From Cladosporium sp. IMV 00045 (Eukaryota; Ascomycota; Dothideomycetes; Cladosporiales; Cladosporiaceae): a stretch of 64,000 bases of DNA. Positions 21,150 through 32,194 of the stretch are shown piece by piece (position 1 is the first letter of the stretch; every line of letters begins with the position of its first letter). A program made the translations under genes and the position numbers. The DNA is taken from NCBI GenBank assembly GCA_001931905.2, contig MSJI02000919.1, positions 126,067-190,066 on the forward strand. The letters are read 5' to 3'. Under the pieces are notes generated by a model that was given only the letters and a program-made list of their open reading frames with translations, was not told the origin of the DNA and ran no database searches.

Positions 21150-21914
21150 TCATTGGAACTCGCCAAACTCCCCATCGTCAAACCCAAGCTCCTGAGCCGT
21201 TTTCCCCTGCGCTCCGGACGTTGAAGAAGGCGGCGGCGCAATACTTGGAAACCCACCCTCCTGCCCCTTCCCAGCAGCCGCAGAAGGAGGCGGCGGCGGC
21301 GCAATCGAGAACAACGCCTTACCATCCTCCCCACCCTTACCAGAAGGCTCACCGCCCTCCCTCCTCCCCCTCCCCCCAACCGAAATCGTAATCCTCTCCC
21401 CCTCCTTCAAGCTGAAATCCCTCTTCCCCACCTCCTCTTCCTCCGCCTTCCCCTTCCCATCCATCTTCCCAACACCATCCCTTCCAAGAACCTTCCTCGC
21501 CTCCCCCAACGCAACGCCAAAATCAAACGCCTCCCCTCTCTCCTCAAACCCCATCCCAAGCGTGGCTTTCATCCCTCCCTCGCCCACAACTCTCACCGCA
21601 AAGAAGCGGCTCGAATCGCTCGCCGGTTGCACGGAGAACGGGGAGGTGTAGGGCGCGGAAGCGAAGAGTTCGCCCGACGATGGGTCTTCGAGGTTTATTG
21701 AAACGGTGAGTGAGGGTTGGGAGGCATTGGTGGAGGAGGTGGAAGTTTCGAGCACGCGCAGGCGGGCGGTGAAGATTTGTTGCGCGGTTGGGCGGGGTGG
21801 TGCGGTCCAGGGGCCGGCTTTGAAGCCTTGGTTTGATGTTAGGGGGGGTATGGCGTAGATATGCACGCGGGAGGTGGTGTAGAGAATGCGCGTTAGGGGG
21901 GTGGAGTCGGTCAT
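21150..21914 (-). CDS. NECAP-like adaptin-ear-binding coat protein (DUF1681)
   Basis: A single exon of 254 residues. Residues 1-160 fit the NECAP PH-like (PHear) domain: ILYTTSRVHIYAIPP, GFKAGPWTAP, QIFTARLRVLE, and near the end SSRFFAVRVVGEGGMKATLGMGFEERGEAFDF, the strongest family signature. Residues 165-185 carry a conserved FSLKEGERITI. The C-terminal 70 residues are Pro/Gly-rich and disordered, ending in DDGEFGEFQ, an acidic aromatic tail comparable to the peptide motifs through which NECAPs bind the AP-2 ear. The expected role is in clathrin-mediated endocytosis at the plasma membrane. It is convergent with SHE9 (119 bp between stops) and divergent from the deoxyhypusine hydroxylase gene. 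Confidence 0.9.
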   Translation of the reverse strand: MTDSTPLTRILYTTSRVHIYAIPPLTSNQGFKAGPWTAPPRPTAQQIFTARLRVLETSTSSTNASQPSLTVSINLEDPSSGELFASAPYTSPFSVQPASDSSRFFAVRVVGEGGMKATLGMGFEERGEAFDFGVALGEARKVLGRDGVGKMDGKGKAEEEEVGKRDFSLKEGERITISVGGRGRREGGEPSGKGGEDGKALFSIAPPPPPSAAAGKGQEGGFPSIAPPPSSTSGAQGKTAQELGFDDGEFGEFQ

Positions 21915-22574
21915 TGTTGTTGCTTCTGTTGGTGGGTTGGAGGGTTGGATGGGAGATTGGCGTTGGAGGTGGGTTGATGAAGATGTGGATCTTGAGATGC
22001 AATTGAACCGAAATTAATTGGCTCGGAGAGATAGATTTCAGAGATCTTCGTTAAAGGTGATCTTGGTTGTTGTCGTTGGTTTACTATATACCTAGACGAG
22101 CACCCTCCTGATGTTAGATGGCACAGCTGTTCCCCACTTCAGACACAGCCATTGAGATTGAGAGATCGGTCCATGCCTTTGCTGTGCCACTGATGTTCGA
22201 TAAGTGACCTTTAATTGATGCAGAAAGCCGGTAGATATATTTTTCAAAAAAAGAAAAAAAAGCCTTCTCTGTCAATGTCAAATGGCTCGACAAAATCCTC
22301 ACAACTCAAACAAATCGTCGTTCATCATGTTCGGACGATCTCCTACTGCAGGGCAAGTCCTTCGATCGCCGTGAAGATTCACAGAGCCTGCGCCACACCT
22401 GCGACCCCGCCAAATCGGCGCAGAGAATAAAATTCACAAACCGGCCCAAAGATTCATCCCCCCCACCTTATCAGATCAAAATTCCTCAAAGTCATCATCC
22501 GGACTCACGCCTCTCCCCACAACCACCTTCCACCCTCTTTTCCCCTTCTGCAACACCGAGAAACTACAGCCAAA
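21915..22574. promoter_or_regulatory. Divergent promoter between NECAP-like gene and LIA1
   Basis: A 660-bp head-to-head spacer. An A-rich run lies near 22243-22262 and a C-rich leader precedes the LIA1 ATG at 22575. No RNA gene or repeat is seen. Confidence 0.45.
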
Positions 22575-23689
22575 ATGTCCCTCTACAACACCCCACCCCC
22601 CACGGACCCCACCGTTCTCTCCCTCCGCACCACCCTCACAAGCGAAACGTCCCCTCTCGCCGCTCGCTTCCGCGCCCTCTTCTCCCTCAAACACCTCGCC
22701 AGCCTCTCTCCGCCCACAGACCAGAGCATTCCCGCCCTGAACGCCATCGCCGCCGCCCTGGCCTCCCCCTCCGCGCTTCTCAAGCACGAACTCGCCTACT
22801 GCCTCGGCCAGTCTGGAAAGCCCGAGGCGGTGCCTTTCTTGGAGTACTGTGTGGACGATCGACAAGAGGATGCGATGTGCAGACATGAGGCGGCGGAGGC
22901 GCTGGGTGCGTTGGGGTTTGAGGGGAGTTTGGAGCTGCTGAAGGGACGGAGGGATGATAAGGAGGAGGTGGAGGTTGTGAGGGAGACGGCGGAGTTGGCG
23001 GTGGAGAGGATTGAGTGGGCGAGGAGTGAGAAAGGAAAGGCTGAGAAGTTGAGGGCTAGGTATGTTTCTTTCGATTCTAAATTTTTGGAGGAAAGAGGTT
23101 TCTCGTTGGATTTTTGGTGGATTGATTTGAGGGAATACAAGACGGCTAACAGTACACTTCCTTCAACAGCGACTTTGCATCTATCGACCCTGCACCTCCC
23201 CTTGCCGAAACGGCCGAAGCGCCTTCCATCCCCGAGTTCGAGAAGACCCTCCTCGACACCTCCCTCCCGCTCTTCCAGCGCTACAGAGCCATGTTCGCCC
23301 TCCGCGACCTGGCCTCGCCTCCCGATCTTCCCACCGCCGTGCCAGCTGTGCAAGCGCTCGCCCGCGGCATGAACGACCCGTCCGCGCTGTTCCGTCACGA
23401 GATCGCCTTCGTCTTCGGCCAGCTGTGCCATCCCGCCTCCGTCCCCAGTCTGATCGAGACGCTCAGCAACACCAAGGAAGAGAGTATGGTGCGCCACGAA
23501 GCTGCCGAGGCGCTGGGCAGTTTGGGTGAGGAGGAAGGTGTTGAGGCGACGTTGAAAAAGTTCCTCAATGACCCTGAGCAGGTCGTTAAGGATAGCATTG
23601 TCGTCGCGCTGGATATGGCCGAGTTTGAGAAGAATGGCGAGATGGAGTATGCCACCATTCCGGTCAATGAGACTGTCGCTGCTGCGTAG
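22575..23689 (+). CDS. LIA1: Deoxyhypusine hydroxylase (DOHH)
   Basis: Exon 1 is 22575-23059, the intron is 23060-23169 (110 nt, donor GTATGT, phase 2) and exon 2 is 23170-23689, giving 334 residues. The protein is two symmetric halves of HEAT-like (E-Z type) repeats. Each half has two His-Glu metal sites: KHELAYCLGQ and RHEAAEALGALG in the first, RHEIAFVFGQL and RHEAAEALGSLG in the second. These four HE pairs bind the diiron centre that hydroxylates deoxyhypusine to hypusine on eIF5A, the last step of that unique modification. All four pairs are intact and the length matches the family (about 320-340). The linker between halves (about 165-200) is Pro/Glu-rich, as is usual in fungi. Confidence 0.95.
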
Positions 23690-23925
23690 AGGAAGATTTC
23701 GTGAGGGATGGCAGGTTTGGCGTGGATGTTATGGCGTTATGATCCTTGGACAGCGCGCGGGCGCCTTTAAAAGTTTTTGGTTGAAGGCAGTGGTGGTGGA
23801 TTTGTTCTGCTTTTTTTCTCTTGTTCCTTTTTTCTTTCTTCATAAATTCATGACCCATTTAGAATTCCCAATATCAATCCCAAACAACCCAATCCCAATC
23901 ACAAAAGCTTTTCCAGCAAAACATC

Positions 23926-24391
23926 TCAGTTATTCTCATTCCACTTGTGCGCGCACTTGGGACACGTATAGAACACCGTGGAACCTTCGTCGGCGGACCG
24001 CAGCTGCTGCGTGTAGTAGCGCGTCTGGTGGTGGCCGCACTTCTCGCACGGGTGGTCGATGATCGCGTCCGTTTGGATGTCGCCTTCTTCGAATTCCTGC
24101 ACGTCGGAGCGCAGGCGGGTGCGCAGCGTCGAGGGGAAGGCCGAGGGCTTGGAGGCCGTGGTTATGGTTTTGCTTGAGGAGTCTTTGAAGATCTATGTTA
24201 GTATGATGGTCTTGCGAATATGTTTTCCTTTTGCCTTTGCTTTTGTCATTTTATGGAATCGAGAGGACTTGTACTATACCTTTGTTTTGCGCGCCGCAGA
24301 CTTCGCATGTGAGGTAGGTTTTGCGGCTGGTGTTGGTTTCGAGGAGATTACCGCAGTCGGTGCAGAAGACGAGAGATCCAATGGCCGCCAT
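23926..24391 (-). CDS. RPA12: RNA polymerase I subunit Rpa12 (A12.2)
   Basis: Exon 1 is 24391-24280, a 97-nt intron lies at 24183-24279 and exon 2 is 24182-23926, giving 122 residues. The acceptor at CTTCAAAG is preferred over one 10 nt upstream because it keeps the frame and gives QNKDSSSKTITT, like relatives. The N-terminal zinc ribbon has CTDC (C10, C13) and CEVC (C29, C32) after MAAIGSLVF. The C-terminal TFIIS-type ribbon has CEKC (C83, C86) and CPKC (C111, C114) around QLRSADEGSTVFYTC, which contains the catalytic acidic hairpin (D102, E103) for transcript cleavage. It is a nucleolar Pol I component for rRNA synthesis. The gene is short and split, so easily missed by ORF length alone. 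Confidence 0.93.
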
Positions 24392-24953
24392 GGTGACGAA
24401 GTGAAGTTTCCAAGCGGTTGTGTGTGTAGCTTGTGAATGCGCAGGCTCGTGATGTATCTTGTGAGATTTTCTGAAGTGAAGCCCTCGGTCTATCTAAAAA
24501 ATCCCAAGTGAAGCCCCGAGCAGACTTCACTAGCGACAGACTGGCGGCTGCGGCTCTGCGGGGGAAGCGGAACACGCGGACCGCTCCACGGCGCTAGCTG
24601 GGATTTGGCTAGCGCCAGGCTGCCGCCAGACGAGATCTATCTCGTTCTGGGAATTCGATGTTGCAACCCCATCTTCGTATCCGCGACAAACGCCATTCAC
24701 GCTTCTCGTTTGTTCCTTGCTGTCGTTTGCTTGTATAGCCCCCCGGAACATGACGCGCATTCTTGTGTCATGAGAGCAATCGAAAAACTTCACCACTACT
24801 CCTAGCCGACTCGCGCCAGACCAATAGCTGCCGTCTCGCTATACGACTCGCGGAAAGCCATCTTCAAATGCGCCGGATCATGCTGTATACAAACGACACA
24901 GCGTGAGCATTTGCGAAGGACATGACAGAAAGAGGGAGAGAGACACCGCCATA
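24392..24953. promoter_or_regulatory. Divergent promoter between RPA12 and SCC2
   Basis: A 562-bp head-to-head spacer between two essential nuclear genes. The word GAAGCCC(T/C) occurs twice (near 24477 and 24512), and TAGCGCCAGGCTGCC lies near 24610. No gene is seen inside it. Confidence 0.4.
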
Positions 24954-27900
24954 ATGCAACAGCCATACCACCCGAACGGCTACACGCCTTCAACCAATGG
25001 CGTCTCGTCACAAGCTCGCGACGGCAGCGATCAGACATGGCTCAGAACACCCACCGTGAGAGAGGCCTTGCCCTTCACTCCCTTCAGCTCAATCGTTCCT
25101 TTCAATCCTGGTAAGCCAATCCTCAGCCTCTCTTTCTTGCTGCTGATCGATCACATGCCGGTCACAAATACTTGACGTTCCCGTCACTGATTCATCTTTC
25201 AGAAGTGATCCCACCACCTGCCGCGACACCCTACTATAACGCAAACTACCAGCTCGGCGACCACCAACACTCTCGCCGTGTGCTCGACCGACTAAGCGCA
25301 GGAGCAACGAGTGCCGAGAACGCCTCCAAGCGGTGTCAACAGACGATACGAGATGTGCAAAAGCTACTGGGAGCTGAGAGCCTGACGGAATACAGCTTCA
25401 GAAAGCCGAAGCACATACAGCCTGGCAAGTCTTCAAACAAACAACACACCCAACCGAAAACCCCCGAACTCAGTCCCTTCGCGAAAATGGTCATGGAGTC
25501 TACGAACGTTTCCTACCAGTATCTTACTCCGGAGTCGATGTCTGGTACGACTGCTCCTCCGTCGGCGAATGGAAAGAAGCCGAGCAAGTCCCACACCCCA
25601 AAGGCCATGCCAACGCCGCAGCCAATATTGAATTTCCCAGTCGAACAACACAATGGCTTCCATGCCCCGCCAGCAGTCTATCAAAACTCGCAAGCAGTCC
25701 CTTCAGCACACACCCTGCAAGCTGTGGTTCCACAGCCTCTGTCAGCTTCTGAATTAGCTGGCGTGCAGTACATTGCAGACGTCGAAGCTCAAAAGTCTGG
25801 CAAGTCTCGGACTATGACAGGTGGTGGATCCAAGACTATCAGCATTGACCAAATACAGAGAGGCGATGCTGCTGTGACCGATCTGCAACATCAGCTGGAC
25901 AATATTTTTGCAGCAGAGGATCAATTCGACCCGGATGCTACGGACCACATGCGGCTTCTTTCAGTGGCAGACACCGAAGATGGCCGCGTTGCAATCCTCC
26001 AGACTGCTGCGCAAGAAAAGCTCGATGCTGCTATACAGACGGTTGCCAAGTACGGCCGCTTGGATGGCATTACCATCGAGGATCTTGTCCGTATTCAGAA
26101 ACTCAATGAGCGGGGTGTGTCTGCGACGAACAGTCTACAGCTTTCAATCGGCGAAGACTGGACAGACGATGACGTCCAGTTCTGGCTGTCAAAGATGGAA
26201 CAAGCGATTGGAGGTCTTCTTGCGTCTCGGACTCTTCTGCGTACCATGAACGCCGGGCGCCAAGAGAAAGAGCTGCAGTCTGAGGATCATGTACGGGCAG
26301 TCTTGGGCTTGCTGAGGAATGTGCTTGACACTTGCCTTATTCCGACAGTTGAGGAGCGGTCCTTCGTTGGCGAAAAAGTTCGTGGTGGTGACAAGCCGCA
26401 GCACAATCCAAAGTTCGTTCTTGCTACCAACCACCGCGACTCTCTCCGTGGAATCTTGAAAGCGGTCACGAGGTCCTTCCGCTTGCTCGCCACGCTGCTC
26501 TCGCGCGTTGACGTCGACGAAAGCGCCATCTCGAGTATCGTATATATGTGCAAATCTCTCATCTTCGCTGAGAATGCTACCACGGACAAAGATTCGGTAC
26601 TCGGTATTCAGCAATTTGAAGAGACCCGAAAGTACGCTATGGACGTACTTGGCAGGATCTTCACCAGGTATACCGAACAACGACAGTTTGTGATTGATGA
26701 GATCTTGGTCTCGCTGGAGAAGCTGCCCGCGACCAAGCAGAGTGCTCGCCAGTACCGCTTGCCCGACTGCAAACCGATCCAACTCGTTTCTGCGTTGCTC
26801 ATTCGCCTTGTTCAGACCAGTGCTACTAGGAATAGCACTGCGTTGCACCTGAGGAGCAAGGCCGAAGAGGAGGACGACAGTGACGAAGATGCTGATGGTT
26901 CTGATGAAGATGAGGAAGATTGCGATGACGAAGAGTATGGCGAGGATCATACTAACACCAAGAAACGTGGCGTGCCAAAAGATCTCGCTTCAGTCGCGAA
27001 GCCTCTTCAAGATTCCGCGCAGACCAACGCCTCGTACATTGTCCGCATTCTCGTGCAGCGCGCGTCAACAACTGCCAAAAACTCGGACGAACCTTTCCGC
27101 AAGCTCATGGACATTTTTACGGAAGACTTTTTGAACGTGCTGGGTTCGGCCGACTGGCCTGCTGCCGAGCTGCTGCTGCGCACTTTGCTAATTCAACTCG
27201 TCAGTCTTTCGGAGAACACCAAGACCGCAGTACCTGCAAGGAACCTGGGATACGAATTGATGGGCACAATGGGTGCTGGTATCCTAACTTTGCAGATGCA
27301 GACCCGCAGTGCTGCCAGGAACGTCGACACGGGAGAATCGCCACTGACGAAAGCTTTGGTCACCATGTTCAGAAACTCCGACGCAAGCAATAAGGACATC
27401 GACGGGAGTGAGCTGCTTAGCTTCGATGGCCCTTATCGCTTCGTTCTGGAATATCTCAAAGCTTTCAAGGACAATGATGCTCAGATTCAGACCGCCAAAG
27501 GATTTTTGCTCGTGCAATGGGCTACTGAGCTTACGACTATGCGCGGTGGCTCCGTCAACTCTGAAAGCAGCGATAACTCTGATTTCATCCAAAACCTCTC
27601 TGGCAAATTGCGCAGCATGATACTCGACCCTCAATGGGTGGCAGCGGAAGACAACTTTGACATCAGACCGTCCGCTGCAATCGCTCGATTTGCCTCGCTC
27701 CTGGTGACCACCAACATGACTTTCTGCAAAGCGTTTCAGCGTCTTTTCACATCCTTGGTCAACGCGTTGACGGATGAGCACACTCTGGTGAAAAGTCGTG
27801 GCATCAAGAGTATTCTCACTGTCATCGAAACCGATCCTGGAATTCTTGCCCGCAACTTGAATCTCCTCCAGCGTATCTTCAACTGCATGGACGACAAATC

Positions 27901-30508
27901 CGCCTTGGTGCGTGAAAATGCCTTGACGCTCGTCCAGAAGATTATTGCGCTTCGTTCGGATCTCGCAGCTCATGCTCGGGCTCACATTGAGAGGCGGGCC
28001 TTTGATGCCATGCCTGGTGTTCGCAAGAAAGCTTTCAAGGTCCTGAAAGATCTGTATCTCGCCAATGATGGAACTGAGAAAGCTGGTGCAACCGCGGAAG
28101 TACAATCAAAGCTCCGTGCGGAAGTGGCGATCGCTCTCATTAAGGGTATGAACGATCTGGACGAGAGCGTCGTGGATTTGGTTCGCACCACGCTGGAAGA
28201 GCTGTGGTTCGCCCCATTCCACGGCCTCTCGTTGCACGGCGAGCACGCTTTCCAAGTGAAGCTCAAATACCGTTCGCAGGCGCAAATTCTCATACAGACT
28301 ATTGAGCATGGCAGAGAACACGATGATGATACGCGGAAGCATATGGAGTCCCTTGTGCGGAATGTCCTGACCAAGTCGAAGACCGCACCTGCCAACGAGC
28401 GTGTTTGCAAAACGCTCATTGAAGTCTTGTTCGACGGCATCATTGATCCAAGCGATATCCCCGGCACTCCGCCTGTTGACACCATCCTCGAGACTCTGAC
28501 AGTCTTCGCCAGGGCTTGTCCCTCGTTGATGGATGCCGCCCAGCTCGAGCGTCTGGAGCCCTACACCAACAATCTCACACAGTCTGACGACCTGGTCGTG
28601 TACAGATCCGTCCTGACAATCCTGCGCTATGCTATGCCTCATGTGCACAACCTGAGCCACAGCGTGTTGGCGAATTTGCAAGTTTCGCTCATGAAGAGTG
28701 TGAATCGCCTGCCGAAGTCTGAGATTTCCGAGGTTGCGGCTTGCCTCTGGACGATCGACGGAGAGCTTAAGAATACCACGCGCTTGGTCAACCTCGTGGT
28801 ATCTGCGTTGAACAATGTACGCTCGATGAGCCGTCTGGACTTTTCCATCAACAAAGACAAGACCAGGGCCGTCACCAAACTGATGAATATTGTGGGGCAG
28901 TTCGGCAAGGCCTGTGACTTTGAAGCTCAGCTCGGCACCTTCAAGGAGAAACTCAACGCTCCCAAGGCAAAAACTGTTGCTGGCCTGGCTGTCGAGATCA
29001 TCTGCCCCTTCAGCAGCCCAAAGCAGCCGATGGAAATTCGACAGGCTTCGCTGGATGCTGTCTGTGCTATTTCGCAGCGATGGCCCAAGATGTTTCTGCG
29101 AACTGATGTTGGCAACGCTTTCGAATTGATCTTGAAGGAGAAAGCACAGTCTTTGGAGGAGATCTTCATCTCTGGCTTAGAGGGTTTCTTTGCCCAGCTG
29201 ACCGCGCCCGGCGACTCTCAGCAAGAAGGAGCAGCCACACAAATCACTGGCAGGGAGAGACTGGCTAGGACCTATGTCGCTTCTGATCAGGATGGTGCTT
29301 CCTCCGAGCTTGCACAGAGATTCCTACCCGACATCATTCGTCTGGCAGAATCTGCTCCGGCTCCTGATGGCAGCGAAATATTGGCTTTGACAGCAACGAA
29401 GCTGATCGCAAGCATCCTGCAGCAAGGTTTGCCTCATCCGAAAGAGTGCGGACCGACGCTTGTCGCTCTTGAGACTTCACCAAACGCCGCCATCGCCAAA
29501 ATCGCTTGGAAGGAACATCAAGCCATGCACCAAAAGCACGAGACCACGATCGAGAAAGAGTATGTTCGGTCCGTTCAGAGGTCGCTCGCCTACCAGCAAA
29601 GTGTCACCGGAAACATTTCTGGAATCACCCCGTCCAGCCCGCTCCCCAGATCCAAATTGCATTACTTCTGGGACGTCCTCAAGAGTGGAAAGCTGAAGGT
29701 GAAACACAAATTTATTGCAAACATCTGCCAGAAGCTGGAGTTCGAGCCGACCGAAATTGATCTCCGCACGAACACACCTCAGCAACTGTCTCTTGCACGC
29801 TACGTTTGCGAGAACCTGGCTTTCTTCGACTATGACCGCACTGATGACCTTCTCAAACTCCTGTCTGCATTCGAGAAGACCTTTGCCAGCGTTGGGACGC
29901 CCGTTGCTCAGGCAATTGAAAGTGACATCCAAAAGCTCAATGTTGCCTCCATACTTGCTCCAGACCCCATGGCCATTGGAACAATGACTGGGGAAACGCC
30001 CACCGAGACCACCGTCGATCCCGCCCGCCTCAAGTCTCTGGCGCTCTCTTCCCAAACCTTGCTCATCATCTGGGAGACACGAACATTCGTCCTGCACCTC
30101 TGGGGACTCCAGAAGATCCAACGCAACAGCAAGACCATCGCCAAAGAGAACGCCAAAGGCCCCGTCCGCGCCACCAACGCCGCCACTCTCGCCGACGCTT
30201 ACATCCGATCCGTCGCCGACATCGCATCTGAAGCCGCGACGACGGAGCAACAGCACACTCTTTGCGAGCGTTTCGTCGATGTTATGAAAGTCGACAGCGA
30301 GCACAAAGTCCCATCCGAAGATGAGGAGGAGATGACTTTGGGCGGTGCAGAATCGAGTGGTAGTGAAGGTTCCACCCCGCCGGCTGGCAAGGGTAGGAAG
30401 AGGAAGTCGGCGGGGAGTATGCAGACTACGCCGAGGAAGAGGGGAAGGCCGGCGAAGACTAGCTCATTCAAGTCGGGGGATGGCGATGAGGTTGATGGGT
30501 GGGATTGA
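24954..30508 (+). CDS. SCC2: Cohesin loader subunit Scc2/Mis4 (NIPBL/Nipped-B)
   Basis: Exon 1 is 24954-25110, a 92-nt intron lies at 25111-25202 and exon 2 is 25203-30508, giving 1820 residues. An in-frame ATG at 24903 would add 17 residues; I prefer 24954 because the protein then opens MQQPYHPNGY. The N-terminal 450 residues are loosely structured and would carry the Scc4-binding segment. An acidic patch sits near residues 605-640. From about 650 to 1600 the chain is HEAT-repeat helix pairs (VNALTDEHTLVKSRGIKS; MDDKSALVRENALTLV; MPGVRKKAFKVLKDLY), and the C-terminal Nipped-B region includes RQASLDAVCAISQRWPKMF. Near the end KRGRPAK is an AT-hook-like basic motif. With Scc4 it loads cohesin onto chromosomes and stimulates its ATPase. 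Its substrate subunit SMC1 is encoded about 24 kb downstream. Confidence 0.93.
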
Positions 30509-30858
30509 GGGGTGTTGGAGGGCTTGGGGTGGTTCTCGATTGCTTGATGTCTCCATCTCGTGGAGAAATTGCTGGGGAAAATGAGAACCCAGCCTGTATT
30601 GTACGATTGTACACTAGCTACTACTTCGAGATGACCTGTATTATTCACAATTATTCATAAACGCGATACTTTACCCTGCGGTGATGTTCTGTCATTCATC
30701 AGGCTTGACATATCCCCGTGTCGTCTATACCGCGAATCCAACCCGCTCGCACGGACCATACAACTTTCACTCCCGAACCTCGAACTTCACATCCAACCCG
30801 CGCCCATCACCAGAGAATCGCAAACCCACCAACCTCACAACCTCCACGCACCTCAAAA
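30509..30858. other. SCC2 3' flank and MRPS12 promoter
   Basis: A 350-bp spacer between two plus-strand genes. It includes an A/T-rich stretch near 30640-30670 likely to hold SCC2 polyadenylation signals, then a C/A-rich leader before the ATG at 30859. Confidence 0.45.
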
Positions 30859-31617
30859 ATGGCCAGCAAACTCCTCACCCCGTTCTTCCGGCACGCCCAA
30901 CCCATGCGCCTCCTCGCGCCCTCACCCATGACCACCACCTTCGCCTCCCCCGCCCGCCGCACATTCACCACCAGCCCTTCGCTGAGCGCAACGTTAAGCC
31001 AAGTCGCGCGCGGCTGCCGTACGGCGCAGGCTGCTCGCAAGCCTACTTCGCCTGCTCTCGTTGACAGGCCGGAGATGAAGGGTGTTTGTCTCAGAGTTGG
31101 TGTCACGAAGCCGAAAAAGCCCAATTCGGGTGAGAGGAAGGTTGCTAGGGTGAGACTTAGTAGTGGGAGGGTTATTACGGCTTATATTCCTGGTGAAGGT
31201 ATGTTATCGTTTCTTCTGGAAGGGAGGGCAATCTTGGGGAGTTTTGGGGTAGGGAAGAATGGGAGGGAGAGGTGGCTTGGATGAGAGGAGATTTGGTCTC
31301 GAGGATGATGTGGGAAATGAAGAGTCGGAGATGAGGTGACGGAGGACTTCTCGCTGACTTGGACGTTTTTTTTACGCAACAGGTCACAACATCCAACAGC
31401 ACTCCGTCGTGCTGGTCAGAGGCGGCAGAAGTCAGGATTGTCCCGGTGTGAAATACCATTTGGTCAGAGGCGCTATGGACTTGGTGAGTTTCGCAGTTTT
31501 TGAAAATATGAAGTGGGAACAAATTGCTGACGGGCTTTCTTTTCTTCGCAGGGTGGTGTTGGTAACCGTGTCACTGCGCGTTCAAAGTATGGTACTAAGA
31601 AGCCTAAGGCGGACTAA
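30859..31617 (+). CDS. MRPS12: Mitochondrial ribosomal protein uS12m
   Basis: Exons are 30859-31198, 31383-31483 and 31552-31617, with introns of 184 and 68 nt (both GT-AG), giving 168 residues. The first 45 residues are basic and Ser/Thr/Ala-rich with RRTFTTSPS, a typical mitochondrial import presequence with a cleavage-like site. The mature part is bacterial-type S12: [68 protein letters not shown] and the basic tail [11 protein letters not shown]12 sits at the decoding centre of the small subunit. The conserved KPNS loop and the PGVKYH loop are those where bacterial resistance to streptomycin maps. I start at 30859, since the in-frame ATG at 30718 gives an unlikely Pro/Thr-rich extension. 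Confidence 0.94.
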
Positions 31618-32194
31618 GATTGATTGAAAAAAGAGAGGAGTTCTGGGGAAAATTGCATTCAAGAGCGTGGGATAGGAGGGTATACATGCGCGCCCATACA
31701 CTTGGAGGGAAATCGCAAGCACAGGAGGGATTTTGCCTGAGAAGAGCATACACCGGCTCGCACGCATCCTACATTACAAGTGTTCTCGCTCCGCTACAGA
31801 GAGCGGTTGGTCATTGCCACCCGCCGAATACCAGGTTTGCATGGTCGATTGAGCGCACAAAATTTGTATAATATACACTGTATTTTTATACCAGTCAAAA
31901 ACGAGAAGACTTTGGGTTCCCCTTTCCTAGCAGACGTTGCTGACATCACACCTTCTATGGATCTTGAGGCTGTGAGATTTGCTCTACATGCACTCGCAAG
32001 CTTTCAGGCACAGATTGTTCCCGGACGTCACGATAATTGGCCGCTTGAAGACTTTGCGAGACACCTGAAGAGACGGCGAACGCAGGGGTCTGGCTTCGAT
32101 GAATGGGCGTGGTTCAATGTATCGCTCCTCGACCAACTGAAATTTAGGCGCTGCATGATGGGCAAAGATCTCTCGACAGAAACATCCAATGAAA
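31618..32194. other. Convergent intergenic region
   Basis: This 577-bp spacer lies between the stops of MRPS12 (+) and the membrane protein gene (-). An open frame at 31780-32259 overlaps the next gene on the other strand and is not supported. Sequence near 31865-31900 is AT-rich. Confidence 0.5.

Noticed and set aside
25433..30304. Long minus-strand frames opposite SCC2 (for example 27284-28105 and 29477-30304)
   Set aside because: They are antisense shadows created by the codon bias of SCC2, whose own frame carries clear HEAT repeats and family motifs.
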